From Streptococcus mitis (GTDB taxonomy: Bacteria; Bacillota; Bacilli; Lactobacillales; Streptococcaceae), in contig NZ_NCVK01000012.1 of the NCBI RefSeq assembly GCF_002096845.1, positions 62,001 to 126,000 on the forward strand: DNA of 64,000 nucleotides, read 5' to 3'. A program made the position numbers and the translations under genes. Numbering within the stretch: the first letter of the stretch is position 1; each line of letters opens with the position of its first letter. The notes under the pieces are model-generated. The model searched no databases and was not told where the DNA came from. It saw only the letters and a program-made list of their open reading frames with translations. Shown one piece after another: positions 8,245 through 18,198 of the stretch.

Positions 8245-9200
8245 TAGTTTTGTTCCTCCTTCTTAGATTTTTTAAAGAAACGTGATAGGCTCAATTCCCA
8301 TGTTCCAAGGAGTCCACCTGGTCTGAAAATCATTACCAATACCAAGGCCAAAGCGTAAATAATCATACGCACACTAGCAACATCTTGGAGAAGCATATTC
8401 AAAATTCCAAGAACAATAGCTGAAACGATTGCACCTGTAATGGAACCAAGTCCACCAAATACAACAATAATCAAAACGTTGATTGAGTTGATGAAAGTGT
8501 AATCTTTCGGTACAACTGAACCGATAAATCCTGCCTGAAGTGACCCTGCAATACTTGCAGTAATGGCACCAAAGACAAAAGCGATGATTTTAATTTTAGT
8601 CGTATTAACCCCAACTGACTCAGCAGCAATTTCATCCTCACGAACGGAGAGAGTTGAACGACCAATTGGACTACGCAAGAAGTTCAAGGTTGCAATGGTT
8701 GTAATCACGACAAAGAAGTAAACCATTTGCCAAGTTGTAAAGTTTGGAATTCCCAAGATACCTGCTGCACCATTTGTAAGACTTCCGCCATTGATGATAA
8801 AGATACGGATAATTTCAGAAACACCAAGAGTCGCTACCGCAAGATAGTCCCCCTTCAAGCGCAAGGTTGGAATTCCGACAAGCAAAGCAACTGCTCCTGA
8901 AAGCAAAGCACCTATCAGCATGGCTCCAAAGAAGGCACCGTAGGTTGGTGATTTAGAACCAATAATAGCTGCTGCATAGGCACCAATCGCCATGAAACCA
9001 GCATGACCAAGTGAAAATTGACCTGAAAAACCAACGATTAAGTTGAGACCAACAGCCAAAATAATATTAATTCCAATTTGTTGTAAAATCTGTACATAGA
9101 ATAGATTAAGTACTCCGACTGAAACCAATACACTAATCAAGCCATAGCCAGCTAACAAAAGGAGTAACCATAGAATATTAACTTTTAAATTTTCTTTCAT
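8244..9200 (-). CDS. livM: Branched-chain amino acid ABC permease LivM
   Basis: 318 residues with eight or more hydrophobic segments. It contains the LivM permease signature around VGFSGQFSLGHAGFMAIGAYAA (about residues 57-78) and the cytoplasmic EAA-type loop near SVREDEIAAESVGVN, which couples to the ATPases. A charged C-terminal tail (FFKKSKKEEQN) faces the cytoplasm. It lies 3 bases after livH in the operon. Confidence 0.93.
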   Translation of the reverse strand: MKENLKVNILWLLLLLAGYGLISVLVSVGVLNLFYVQILQQIGINIILAVGLNLIVGFSGQFSLGHAGFMAIGAYAAAIIGSKSPTYGAFFGAMLIGALLSGAVALLVGIPTLRLKGDYLAVATLGVSEIIRIFIINGGSLTNGAAGILGIPNFTTWQMVYFFVVITTIATLNFLRSPIGRSTLSVREDEIAAESVGVNTTKIKIIAFVFGAITASIAGSLQAGFIGSVVPKDYTFINSINVLIIVVFGGLGSITGAIVSAIVLGILNMLLQDVASVRMIIYALALVLVMIFRPGGLLGTWELSLSRFFKKSKKEEQN

Positions 9201-9203
9201 CGC

Positions 9204-10073
9204 TTACACCTTCTCTTTCACATTTTTACCAAGGATACCAGCTGGGCGGACAATCAAAATCAACAACAAGATTCCATAGACAATGGCATCGCGGAAGTCT
9301 GACATCCCAAAGGCTGTCGCAAAGGTTTCCAATAGACCAATTACAAATCCACCAAGCGCCGCACCAGGAATGATTCCGATACCACCAAGTACCGCGGCAA
9401 CGAAAGACTTAAGACCTGGAGTAACCCCCATCAAAGGTTCAAGAGAGTTATAATAGAGGGCAATCAGAACACCAGCCGCACCCGCAAGAGCAGAACCCAA
9501 AGCGAAGGTAAAGCTGATAGTACGGTTTACATTGATCCCCATCAATTGCGCCGCATCGCTATCTACGGATACTGCACGCATGGCTTTTCCCATCTTCGTT
9601 TTTTGTACAATAACCTGTAACAAAATCATCAAAATCAAGGAAATGGCCAAAATCATTAACTGCACGTTTGTTAGGCTAACTGGTCCCAAATCATAGCGAA
9701 CTGTTTGAATCGCTTGAGGGAAAGCACGGGTATTGGCACCAACCAGATAGACCATCCCATACTCCAATAGGAAAGAAACCCCAATAGCTGTAATCAAAAC
9801 AGCAATACGAGTAGAGTGACGCAAAGGTCGGTAAGCAAGGAACTCAATCACGACACCAAGAATGGCCGTCGCTAGCATAGCTACAATAAGCGCTACAAAG
9901 AAATTCATTTGGAAAGAATTAATCAAGAAATAACCGATAAAGGCTCCCATCATATAAATATCACCGTGGGCGAAGTTGATGAGCTTGATAATTCCATAAA
10001 CCATGGTATATCCTAGGGCTAACAGCGCGTATACACTACCTAGAATCAAACCATTTACTAGTTGTTGGAGCAT
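9204..10073 (-). CDS. livH: Branched-chain amino acid ABC permease LivH
   Basis: 289 residues from the ATG at 10073; a GTG three codons upstream (10082) is the alternative start. It is highly hydrophobic, with the LivH motif LGYTMVYGIIKLINFAHGDIYMMGAF near residue 22 and the coupling loop GKAMRAVSVDSDAAQLMGI. It forms the membrane channel with LivM. A weak intercistronic hairpin separates it from livJ, which fits the usual excess of binding protein over permease. Confidence 0.93.
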   Translation of the reverse strand: MLQQLVNGLILGSVYALLALGYTMVYGIIKLINFAHGDIYMMGAFIGYFLINSFQMNFFVALIVAMLATAILGVVIEFLAYRPLRHSTRIAVLITAIGVSFLLEYGMVYLVGANTRAFPQAIQTVRYDLGPVSLTNVQLMILAISLILMILLQVIVQKTKMGKAMRAVSVDSDAAQLMGINVNRTISFTFALGSALAGAAGVLIALYYNSLEPLMGVTPGLKSFVAAVLGGIGIIPGAALGGFVIGLLETFATAFGMSDFRDAIVYGILLLILIVRPAGILGKNVKEKV

Positions 10074-10142
10074 AAGATTCACTCTTTCTATTTATAATTC
10101 CGAGGGTTTTCCCTCACTTTTTGATAGGTTCTTAAACATCGA

Positions 10143-10176
10143 AACAGGGAGTGAGTCCGAGGCTCATTCCCTATTT
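10143..10176 (-). terminator. Intercistronic hairpin between livJ and livH
   Basis: Minus strand AGGGAATGAG pairs with CTCACTCCCT around a 7-base loop, one mismatch. No strong U tract follows, so partial termination or 3' end protection of livJ mRNA is more likely than full termination. Confidence 0.5.
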
Positions 10177-10189
10177 CAACATTTTTCTA

Positions 10190-11350
10190 TTATGGTTTTA
10201 CAACTTCTGCTGCTTCAACCTTACCATTGTTCATGGTCATCATGTAAGCAGTTTTGACTGTGTTGTGGTCTGCATCGAAGCTTGTTTGACCAGTTACACC
10301 TTCAAAGTCTTTTGTTTTAGCAAGGTTATCCTTGATTTCACCAGAGTTTTTAGCACCTTTTGCTGCGTTTGCTACAAGGTGAACTGAGTCATAAGCCAAG
10401 GCTGCAAATGTTGAAGGCTCTTCGTTGTACTTAGCACGGTAAGCGTCAAGGAAGGCTTTTGCTTTAGCTGAAACTTCTACAGTAGTTGAGAAACCTGAGA
10501 TAAAGTAGATGTTTGATGCTTTTTCAGCAGTTGCTTGTTGTACAAACTCTTCACCATTGAATCCATCACCACCAATGATTGGTTTATCAATTCCCATACC
10601 ACGCGCTTGGTTTACAATTTTTCCAGCTTCAGTGTAGTAACCAGGAAGAACGATCGCATCAAAGTCTTTCCCTTTCATTTTTGTAAGGGCTGCTTGGAAG
10701 TCTGTATCACCTGCTACGAAAGTTTCATCTGCAACGATTTCACCCTTGTATGACTCACGGAAAGATTTAGCGATACCTTTAGCATAGTCACTAGCATTGT
10801 CAGTGTAAAGAACGACTTTCTTAGCGTTTAATTTTTCAGAAACATAGTTTGAGATAATTTTTCCTTGGAAGCTATCTTGGAAAGTTCCGATAAAGAGATA
10901 ATCTTGACCTTTAGTCAATCCATCTTGAGTAGCACTTGGCGAAATCAATGGGACACCTGCTTTTGTAGCGTTCGCTACCGCGGCTGCAGTTGCACCAGAT
11001 GTCGCAGGTCCTACGATTGCTGATACTTTAGATTGGGTTACAAGGTTAGTTGTTACTGAAGCAGCCTCAGCTGTTTCAGACTTGTTATCTTTATCGACTA
11101 CTTCGATTTGTTTTCCATCAATACCACCTGCGGCATTGATTTCATCAACGGCAAGTTGGGCACCTTTTTGTTCAGATGTTCCGTAGGCAGCTACGGCACC
11201 AGTTTCTTCGAAGTTAAATCCGATTTTGATTGTCTTTTCATCTACTGAGTTACCAGCAGCGTTTGACGCTCCAGACTTCACTTCTCCACAGGCTGCAAGA
11301 AGTGCTACACTTGCAAGCGCCACAAACGATAGGGCAAATTTTTTCTTCAT
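10190..11350 (-). CDS. livJ: Branched-chain amino acid-binding lipoprotein LivJ
   Basis: 386 residues. A lipoprotein signal peptide ends in the lipobox LLAAC (Cys near residue 21), so the mature protein is anchored outside the membrane. The rest is a type I periplasmic-binding fold: KIGFNFEETGAVAAYG opens lobe 1, and VSAIVGPATSGATAA and LISPSATQ match Leu/Ile/Val-binding proteins. It delivers ligand to LivHM. It is the first gene of the operon with a strong promoter directly upstream. Confidence 0.94.
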   Translation of the reverse strand: MKKKFALSFVALASVALLAACGEVKSGASNAAGNSVDEKTIKIGFNFEETGAVAAYGTSEQKGAQLAVDEINAAGGIDGKQIEVVDKDNKSETAEAASVTTNLVTQSKVSAIVGPATSGATAAAVANATKAGVPLISPSATQDGLTKGQDYLFIGTFQDSFQGKIISNYVSEKLNAKKVVLYTDNASDYAKGIAKSFRESYKGEIVADETFVAGDTDFQAALTKMKGKDFDAIVLPGYYTEAGKIVNQARGMGIDKPIIGGDGFNGEEFVQQATAEKASNIYFISGFSTTVEVSAKAKAFLDAYRAKYNEEPSTFAALAYDSVHLVANAAKGAKNSGEIKDNLAKTKDFEGVTGQTSFDADHNTVKTAYMMTMNNGKVEAAEVVKP

Positions 11351-11391
11351 CTTTTTTGTCTCCTTATTTCTTAAATAAATAGCATGTTAAG

Positions 11392-11420
11392 AATATACCG
11401 AATTATCAGAAAATTGTCAA
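11392..11420 (-). promoter_or_regulatory. liv operon promoter
   Basis: Consensus TTGACA (11415-11420), 17-base spacer, TATATT (11392-11397) on the minus strand. The -35 box overlaps the 3' end of the upstream ylbG-like gene. Confidence 0.8.
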
Positions 11421-11704
11421 CACTTTTCTTGAACTTTTTCGATGATAACGTTTTCCTCTCGGTAAAGATTACCAACAAAGGGTGTTTCCAGCTCTTGGAT
11501 ATGACAAACTCTGACTTTTTTTATAAACTTTTCCTTGCTCAAGCGCCCGACTAATTGCTCCACTTCTTGAGTTGGAACATAAAGTTGCAAGTAACGATGC
11601 TTCTTGGAATGATAGGTAATATCTCCATAATCCTGCAGTTTTTTTGCATCACGATTATAGTAAAGATAGATAATCAAGCCAGATCGATTGACTTTTTCAA
11701 ACAT
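11417..11704 (-). CDS. YlbG-like DUF2129 protein
   Basis: 95 residues, cytoplasmic, no signal peptide. The core [22 protein letters not shown] and [16 protein letters not shown] match the small firmicute YlbG family. The biochemical role is unknown. It lies between clpP and livJ, and its end overlaps the liv promoter. Family assignment is from recognition of the sequence pattern. Confidence 0.8.
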   Translation of the reverse strand: MFEKVNRSGLIIYLYYNRDAKKLQDYGDITYHSKKHRYLQLYVPTQEVEQLVGRLSKEKFIKKVRVCHIQELETPFVGNLYREENVIIEKVQEKC

Positions 11705-11782
11705 GATAAATCCTCTTTCTAAGAAATCTCCCCCTATTATACCAAAAAAAGCAAACCCAGTCGAGTTTGCCTTCTTTAGTCA

Positions 11783-12373
11783 TTAGTTTAATGAATTGTT
11801 GGCCATGATTTCATCAATAAAGCCATATTCAAGTGTTTCTTGGGCACTCATCCAGTTATCGCGTTCTGCATCTGCGTGGACTTTTTCAATTGACTGACCT
11901 GAATTTTCAGCCAAGATTTTTTCCAAGGTGTTACGAGTTTTAAGCAAGTGTTCTGCAGCGATCGCCATATCGGTTTGTTGGGTACCACCACCTGTACCAC
12001 CCATTGGTTGGTGAATCATGTATTCAGCATTTGGAAGCATGAAACGTTTGCCTTTTGCTCCACTTGATGCGATCACAGTCCCCATAGATGCTGCCATACC
12101 CATAACGATAGTTTGGACATCTGCCTTGATAAAGTTCATGGTATCAACGATTGCTAAACCAGCTGAAACAGAACCACCAGGTGTATTGACATAAAGGTAA
12201 ATATCTTTTGTACTATCTTGGGCATCCAAGAAAAGCAACTGGGCAATAACTGAGTTAGCCATGTTGTCTTCAACTGGACCAGTCAGCATAATGATGCGGT
12301 CTTTGAGAAGACGTGAGTAAATATCGTAGGAACGTTCCCCACGGCTTGTTTGTTCAATAACTACAGGAATCAT
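11783..12373 (-). CDS. clpP: ATP-dependent Clp protease proteolytic subunit
   Basis: 196-residue serine protease subunit that forms the tetradecameric chamber used by ClpC, ClpE, ClpX and ClpL. The catalytic Ser is in [19 protein letters not shown] and the catalytic His is in YMIHQPMGG. The catalytic Asp follows in the [10 protein letters not shown] region. The propeptide [20 protein letters not shown] is normal. The promoter carries a CtsR heat-shock operator. It controls competence and stress protein turnover in streptococci. Confidence 0.96.
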   Translation of the reverse strand: MIPVVIEQTSRGERSYDIYSRLLKDRIIMLTGPVEDNMANSVIAQLLFLDAQDSTKDIYLYVNTPGGSVSAGLAIVDTMNFIKADVQTIVMGMAASMGTVIASSGAKGKRFMLPNAEYMIHQPMGGTGGGTQQTDMAIAAEHLLKTRNTLEKILAENSGQSIEKVHADAERDNWMSAQETLEYGFIDEIMANNSLN

Positions 12374-12427
12374 TCATTTCTCCTTTTGAATTTTAATTTT
12401 GTTGGTCAAATGACTGAAGATAAGACT

Positions 12428-12457
12428 ATTATAATATCTTGGTCAAAAAAGGTCAAA
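12428..12457 (-). promoter_or_regulatory. clpP promoter with CtsR operator
   Basis: On the plus strand GGTCAAAAAAGGTCAAA (12441-12457) is a heptad direct repeat matching the CtsR box. On the minus strand it overlaps a -35 box TTGACC (12451-12456), with TATAAT at 12428-12433 after a 17-base spacer. A further half site GGTCAAA lies at 12404-12410. Confidence 0.88.
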
Positions 12458-12544
12458 TTTTTGCTCTGTTTTCATCAGACAGAAACAAAAATTCAACCTC
12501 CTTTCACGATTGGAAATACTTTTCCAAGTCAATCTTCTTTATTC

Positions 12545-13174
12545 TTATTTCGTACCGAACAAGCGGTCTCCAGCATCTCCAAGACCTGGAACGATATAAC
12601 CGTGTTCGTTCAAGCGTTCATCCAAGGCTGCTGTAAAGATTTCTACATCTGGATGAGCTTCTTGAAAGGCTTTTACACCTTCTGGTGCTGATACAAGGCA
12701 GACAAATTTGATATTTGATGCGCCACGTTTTTTAAGTGAGTCAACAGCCAAGATCGCTGAGCCACCTGTTGCCAACATTGGGTCTACGACAAAAATTTGA
12801 CGTTGGTCAATATCTTCAGGAAATTTCACCAAATACTCAACTGGTTGAAGTGTTTCTTCATCACGGTACATACCGATATGGCCAACTTTAGCAGCTGGAA
12901 CCAAGCTCAAGAGCCCATCAACCATCCCGATACCTGCGCGCAAGATTGGAACGATGGCCAATTTCTTACCTGCCAATTGTTTTTGAACTGTTTTTGTAAT
13001 TGGTGTTTCGATTTCCACATCTTCTAGCGGAAGATCACGAAGTACTTCATATCCCATCAACATTGCAATCTCATCTACTAGCTCACGGAAAGCTTTTGTA
13101 GAAGTATCTGTACGACGCAAGATTGACAATTTGTGTTGAATCAGTGGATGATTAATAACTTCAATTTTTCCCAT
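12545..13174 (-). CDS. upp: Uracil phosphoribosyltransferase
   Basis: Converts uracil and PRPP to UMP in pyrimidine salvage. The start [16 protein letters not shown] at 13174 gives the standard 209 residues; a longer in-frame Met at 13195 is not conserved in the family. The PRPP-binding loop is [13 protein letters not shown], and the uracil-binding C-terminus [13 protein letters not shown] is intact. It is transcribed towards clpP but has no visible strong terminator between them. Confidence 0.96.
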   Translation of the reverse strand: MGKIEVINHPLIQHKLSILRRTDTSTKAFRELVDEIAMLMGYEVLRDLPLEDVEIETPITKTVQKQLAGKKLAIVPILRAGIGMVDGLLSLVPAAKVGHIGMYRDEETLQPVEYLVKFPEDIDQRQIFVVDPMLATGGSAILAVDSLKKRGASNIKFVCLVSAPEGVKAFQEAHPDVEIFTAALDERLNEHGYIVPGLGDAGDRLFGTK

Positions 13175-13262
13175 TTTTGGAGTTCCTTCTTTCAATTTAT
13201 TCTTCTTATTATACCAAAAAACGGTTTAAAAATCTTTCTAAACCATTTATTTTTGATAATTT

Positions 13263-13730
13263 TTACATTAAATCAGCCTCTTTAAGAGCTGTCTGTACTG
13301 TCTCAAGTGGTAGATGGGTCAATTCTGTCCCTTTTTCTTGATAAAGGTATTGGGCGTAGTCGTCCATTCGGTACTGGTTAATATAAACCACGCGCTTGCA
13401 ACCGACCTGAAGTAATTGTTTTGTACAGTTCAGACAAGGAAAATGGGTCACATAGGCTGTAAAGCCTTTAGGAACACCACGTTCTGCACCTTGAAGGATA
13501 GCATTGACCTCAGCGTGAAGGGTGCGAACACAGTGTCCTTCAATGACCAGACATTCATGGTCAATACAATGCTCAGTCCCTGACACCGAACCATTGTAAC
13601 CAGTGGAAATAACTTTATTATCCTTTACCAGAATTGCACCCACTTTGGCACGTTTACAAGTGGAACGATTGGCAATTAGTAGAGCTTGGGCTGCAAAATA
13701 CTCATCCCATGCTAGTCTTTTTTCAGTCAT
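13263..13730 (-). CDS. Deoxycytidylate deaminase-family protein (ComEB-like)
   Basis: 155 residues. The zinc-dependent deaminase motifs are HAEVNAIL (zinc His and proton-shuttle Glu) and FPCLNCTKQLL (two zinc Cys). It converts dCMP to dUMP, feeding thymidylate synthesis. In Bacillus the homologue sits in the comE operon, but here it stands between upp and a TetR gene. Length and motifs are complete. Confidence 0.92.
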   Translation of the reverse strand: MTEKRLAWDEYFAAQALLIANRSTCKRAKVGAILVKDNKVISTGYNGSVSGTEHCIDHECLVIEGHCVRTLHAEVNAILQGAERGVPKGFTAYVTHFPCLNCTKQLLQVGCKRVVYINQYRMDDYAQYLYQEKGTELTHLPLETVQTALKEADLM

Positions 13731-13748
13731 ATCTCTTCTCCTTTTTCT

Positions 13749-14306
13749 CTATTTTTTAAAAAATGGTAACCGTAAATCCGCTATCTTTTCAGCAGGTACC
13801 TTCATGCCATCCTTGATCCATTTTAGAAGGACAGAGACGACGGCCGAGCTCCAGAAGGAATGAAGATAAGAGCTGACACCTTTTGATTTTCCATGGTATT
13901 TTTCCAGAAATTCCTGCATGGCTTGGACAAAGATTTTTTCCAAATGGTAATCTAAGGCCAATTGAATCACTCTGGCCTCCTTTCTTGCTTCTCGGAAAAG
14001 GTGAACCCAGACCAGATAAAGGTCTGTCTTTAAATCATAATGATGCAACTGTTCCATGATATTATGAACAGTCCGTTTAAAGACACTTTCTAAAATCTCC
14101 TCTTTAGAATCATAATTGCGATAAAAGGCCGCACGCGAAACGCCTGCACGTTTGACCAATTCAGAAATACTAATCTTGGTCAAGTCCTTTTTTTCCAAGA
14201 GTTGCAAGAGGGCTGTTTCGATGGCTTCTCTAGTTAATAAATTGGATTCTTGGTTTGATTTTCTGAGATTTTCAAGAGACTTTTCAGAGATTCTACGTTC
14301 AGACAT
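13749..14306 (-). CDS. TetR-family transcriptional regulator
   Basis: 185 residues. The N-terminal helix-turn-helix spans about residues 25-70 (TREAIETALLQLLEKKDLTKISISELVKRAGVSRAAFYRNY). The C-terminal half is helical, with no recognised ligand pocket. It is divergent from the degV gene and an inverted repeat lies in the shared promoter region, so it may control itself and degV. The YRNYDSKEEIL stretch after the HTH is typical of TetR, including DhaS-like members. Confidence 0.9.
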   Translation of the reverse strand: MSERRISEKSLENLRKSNQESNLLTREAIETALLQLLEKKDLTKISISELVKRAGVSRAAFYRNYDSKEEILESVFKRTVHNIMEQLHHYDLKTDLYLVWVHLFREARKEARVIQLALDYHLEKIFVQAMQEFLEKYHGKSKGVSSYLHSFWSSAVVSVLLKWIKDGMKVPAEKIADLRLPFFKK

Positions 14307-14392
14307 AACATTTTCTTTCTACTTGTCACAACAGACGGATGAGGCTTTTGTTTCAAGGGCTTTCATGATATAATTGTAAAAAAAGACAGAAC

Positions 14393-14417
14393 CTTTGTCA
14401 ATGTATAACTGACAAAG
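14393..14417. promoter_or_regulatory. Inverted repeat in the TetR-degV intergenic region
   Basis: CTTTGTCA, 9 bases, TGACAAAG is a perfect 8-bp inverted repeat located after a TATAAT box (14369-14374) and just before the degV Shine-Dalgarno. Its position suits a repressor operator; the link to the adjacent TetR is inference. Confidence 0.5.
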
Positions 14418-14430
14418 ATGGAGAATTTCT

Positions 14431-15276
14431 ATGACTTGGAAGATTATTGCTGACTCTGGTTGTGATTATCGTCAGCTGGCAACACCAGCTATTGACACGA
14501 CTTTTGTAAGTGTCCCCTTAACCATTCAAGTAGCTGAGCAGGTCTTTGTTGATGATGCTAGTCTTGACATTGACCAAATGATGGAAACCATGTATGCAAC
14601 TGCAGAAGCTTCAAAATCAGCTTGTCCAAGCCCAGATGATTATTTGCAAGCATTTGAAGGTGCCAAAAACATTTTCCTAGTAACCATCACAGGTACTCTC
14701 TCTGGCAGTCACAATAGTGCTCAACTAGCTAAGAATATTTATCTGGAAGAACATCCTGATACTAAAATTCATGTAATTGATAGTTTGTCTGCTGGTGGTG
14801 AGGTTGACCTACTCGTAGAAAAATTGAATGACTTGATTGACCAGGGCTTATCTTTTGAAGAAGTGGTTGAAGCTATCACTGCCTATCAAGAAAAAACCAA
14901 GCTGCTCTTTGTTCTAGCCAAAGTCGATAACTTGGTGAAAAACGGCCGTTTGAGTAAGCTTATCGGTACAGTCGTTGGTCTTCTTAACATCCGTATGGTA
15001 GGGGAAGCTAGTGAAACTGGAACTCTCGAATTGCTACAAAAAGCAAGAGGACCAAAGAAATCGATTCAGGCAGCCTATGAAGAGTTAGTCAAGGCTGGAT
15101 ATGCTGGTGGTCGTATTGTCATGGCTCAACGCAATAACGAGAAATGTTGCCAACAGCTTTCAGAGCGAATCCGTGAAAATTTCCCACAGGCGGATATTAA
15201 AATTCTCCCAACCTCTGGTCTCTGTAGTTTTTATGCAGAAGATGGTGGTTTGCTAATGGGATATGAAATTGATTAA
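14431..15276 (+). CDS. DegV-family fatty acid-binding protein
   Basis: 281 residues. The N-terminus MTWKIIADSGCDY carries the DegV opening DSGCD, and ITGTLSGSHNSAQLAK supplies the conserved Thr-Gly-Thr-Leu-Ser-Gly loop that holds the fatty-acid carboxylate. FakB proteins of this family present fatty acids to the kinase FakA for phospholipid synthesis, though this copy could have another lipid ligand. The start has GGAG upstream. It is divergent from the TetR gene and ends at a clear terminator. Confidence 0.9.
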   Translation: MTWKIIADSGCDYRQLATPAIDTTFVSVPLTIQVAEQVFVDDASLDIDQMMETMYATAEASKSACPSPDDYLQAFEGAKNIFLVTITGTLSGSHNSAQLAKNIYLEEHPDTKIHVIDSLSAGGEVDLLVEKLNDLIDQGLSFEEVVEAITAYQEKTKLLFVLAKVDNLVKNGRLSKLIGTVVGLLNIRMVGEASETGTLELLQKARGPKKSIQAAYEELVKAGYAGGRIVMAQRNNEKCCQQLSERIRENFPQADIKILPTSGLCSFYAEDGGLLMGYEID

Positions 15277-15287
15277 TTGCATTCTTG

Positions 15288-16507
<1,220 letters not shown>

Positions 16508-16555
16508 ATCTGAATTATTTAATGGCTAAATCAGCCCCAAAAGAAAGGAAGTCCT

Positions 16556-17077
16556 TTGGAACATATTATCTTGTTAAGGGGAGTTACTCCTAATGGAAAA
16601 AATGCTATCCCTAAAATGTCTTATCTAGTAGATATCTTAACAGAAGCCGGTTTTCAACAAGTTCGAACCTATATTCAAAGTGGTAATATCATTCTTGAAA
16701 GTGACTTAACCCTAGAAGAAATACGAGAACAGGTTCATACTCTAATAAAGGAAAAAATTGGTGCTGACTTAAAAATGGTAATCAAGAACAAAAGTGATTT
16801 TAAAAAAATCGTCCAAGAAAATCCGTTTAGAGAAGACTATCTTCATGATCGTGTACATGTGATTCTTTATCAGGGATTTCTCCAAAGCCTCCCTCTAGAA
16901 AAATTGAAAATTGATTACGGTGAAGAAGAAATTTGTATCGGTAACCACTGTCTTTACCTCTATCTCCCTAGAAATGCAAAACAAAAGAAACTCCATACCA
17001 ACTATCTTGAAAAGCTTTTTAATGTAGATTTGACCATGCGAAAACTAAATGTAGTAGAAAAATTATTAAGTAAGTAG
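16556..17077 (+). CDS. DUF1697 family protein, TTG start
   Basis: 173 residues. EHIILLRGVTPNGKN and RTYIQSGNIILES match the DUF1697 family, small cytoplasmic proteins of unknown function. Typical members start MxxILLLRGIN. The TTG at 16556 is chosen because AAAGGAAG lies 7-8 bases upstream and the first family-conserved residues follow directly. The C-terminus NVDLTMRKLNVVEKLL is complete. It probably shares a transcript with the flavoprotein. Confidence 0.85.
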   Translation: MEHIILLRGVTPNGKNAIPKMSYLVDILTEAGFQQVRTYIQSGNIILESDLTLEEIREQVHTLIKEKIGADLKMVIKNKSDFKKIVQENPFREDYLHDRVHVILYQGFLQSLPLEKLKIDYGEEEICIGNHCLYLYLPRNAKQKKLHTNYLEKLFNVDLTMRKLNVVEKLLSK

Positions 17078-17118
17078 TGCTTGAATTTAGTAAAAATCGG
17101 AAGAATACTCCTCCGATT

Positions 17119-17859
17119 TTATTTTGTCTGAGTTTGGACATAGTGAGCAATGACATCTGATGTGTACTGGGCTGTACCAGGTCCAAATTTGTCAATGTTT
17201 TCCTTAAATTCTGGGTTGTAGACGTAGCCTTTACCAATATGACCGAATACTTCAATTGAGCAGTCAAATCCATAGGTACGAATGGCTTGCAAGAGATTGG
17301 CTGCTTGCTCTTGGTTCTCAGTTGCTTTTACGGGCAGACCAGCTTGAAGATTTTGTGCCAAGGCTTGAAATACTTGATTAAAGGCAGCCGTAGCCTCGTC
17401 TTCGTGACCTTTTTGGCGCTCGAGCGCTTGGTCCATGACTTCTTGTCCATATTTTTCTACCGCTTCTTGATGGTATTTTTGATGGTCTTGGTAGTTAAAT
17501 CCAGCAAATTTCTCTTGAATGCTCATTTCTCTTTCTCCTTTTTGTTCTTGAATGGTTTTTTGCAAGGTGGAAATCAAGGTATCCAGATGTTCCCTTTCTC
17601 GAGTTAGATAGTCCAACTGCCTAGTCAAATGGGGCAATAAATCTGTCCTTTCTTCCTTTAATAGCTCTGCTATTTTTTCTAAAGAAAAGCCAAGATATTT
17701 ATAATAAAGAATGACCTGAAGTCGCTCCAAATCCTCCTGACTGTAGGTTCGATAGCCGTTTTCCGACTTTAAAGGAACCAAAAGCCCTATCTTATCGTAG
17801 TGGTGCAGCGTCTTGACCGAGACGCCCGAAAGCTGCGCAGCTTCTTTTATATGGTACAT
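17119..17859 (-). CDS. MerR-family regulator with TipA-like antibiotic-binding domain
   Basis: 246 residues from the ATG at 17857-17859, which is preceded by AGGAGG. The longer frame upstream is not used. The N-terminal MerR winged helix spans about residues 1-70 (MYHIKEAAQLSGVSVKTLHH), then a coiled coil links to a TipAS-type domain (about 120-246, from EKFAGFNYQDHQKYH). TipAS domains bind thiopeptide-like peptides and activate transcription. The regulated genes are not evident; the gene stands alone and faces the DUF1697 gene across a convergent junction. Confidence 0.88.
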   Translation of the reverse strand: MYHIKEAAQLSGVSVKTLHHYDKIGLLVPLKSENGYRTYSQEDLERLQVILYYKYLGFSLEKIAELLKEERTDLLPHLTRQLDYLTREREHLDTLISTLQKTIQEQKGEREMSIQEKFAGFNYQDHQKYHQEAVEKYGQEVMDQALERQKGHEDEATAAFNQVFQALAQNLQAGLPVKATENQEQAANLLQAIRTYGFDCSIEVFGHIGKGYVYNPEFKENIDKFGPGTAQYTSDVIAHYVQTQTK

Positions 17860-17870
17860 GATTTCCTCCT

Positions 17871-17977
17871 TATACTCAATGAAAATCAAAGAGCAAACTA
17901 GGAAGCTAGCCGCAGGCTGTACTTGAGTACGGTAAGGCGACGCTGACGTGGTTTGAAGAGATTTTCGAAGAGTATTA
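17871..17977 (+). repeat. BOX element (boxA-boxC, short form)
   Basis: It begins TATACTCAATGAAAATCAAA, contains the AGCTAGCCGCAGGCTG arm, and ends with GATTTTCGAAGAGTATTA. These are the boxA and boxC ends of the mitis-group BOX repeat; boxB is replaced by a short ACTTGAGTACGG segment. It fills much of the gap 17860-18198 between the MerR gene and the symporter gene. Confidence 0.85.
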
Positions 17978-18063
17978 CATTGATAGTATAACCCCTCCCC
18001 CTAGGTCAGAGTCAAGCGTTTTTGCGAATTTTTTTACTTTATCATAACATGAAAATGGTTTTC

Positions 18064-18092
18064 TTGACAGACCTTAGAAAACATGATAGGAT
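18064..18092 (+). promoter_or_regulatory. Promoter of the sodium symporter gene
   Basis: TTGACA (18064-18069), 17-base spacer, TAGGAT (18087-18092). It leaves a leader of about 100 bases before the ATG at 18199. Confidence 0.75.
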
Positions 18093-18140
18093 AGTCAAGT
18101 CTATCAATCAAAAGAAAGGCTCATTTTGAGTACTTATGAG

Positions 18141-18172
18141 GCTAGTTGCCAAGGGCAGTAGCTTTTTCTTTT
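18141..18172 (+). terminator. Terminator-like hairpin in the symporter leader
   Basis: GCTAGTTGCCAAGGGCAGTAGC (stem ends GCTA/TAGC and TGCC/GGCA) is directly followed by TTTTTCTTTT. It lies between the promoter and the start codon, so it would terminate transcription early unless prevented. No anti-terminator fold is obvious to me. Confidence 0.55.
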
Positions 18173-18198
18173 GTAATACTAATTTTAGGAGTTTAACT

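Noticed and set aside
10103..10116. GAGGG/CCCTC hairpin before livH
   Set aside because: Stem is only 5 bp and no U tract follows; too weak to call a terminator.
12511..12528. TTGGAAA/TTTCCAA hairpin between upp and clpP
   Set aside because: No U tract follows; probably a chance palindrome.
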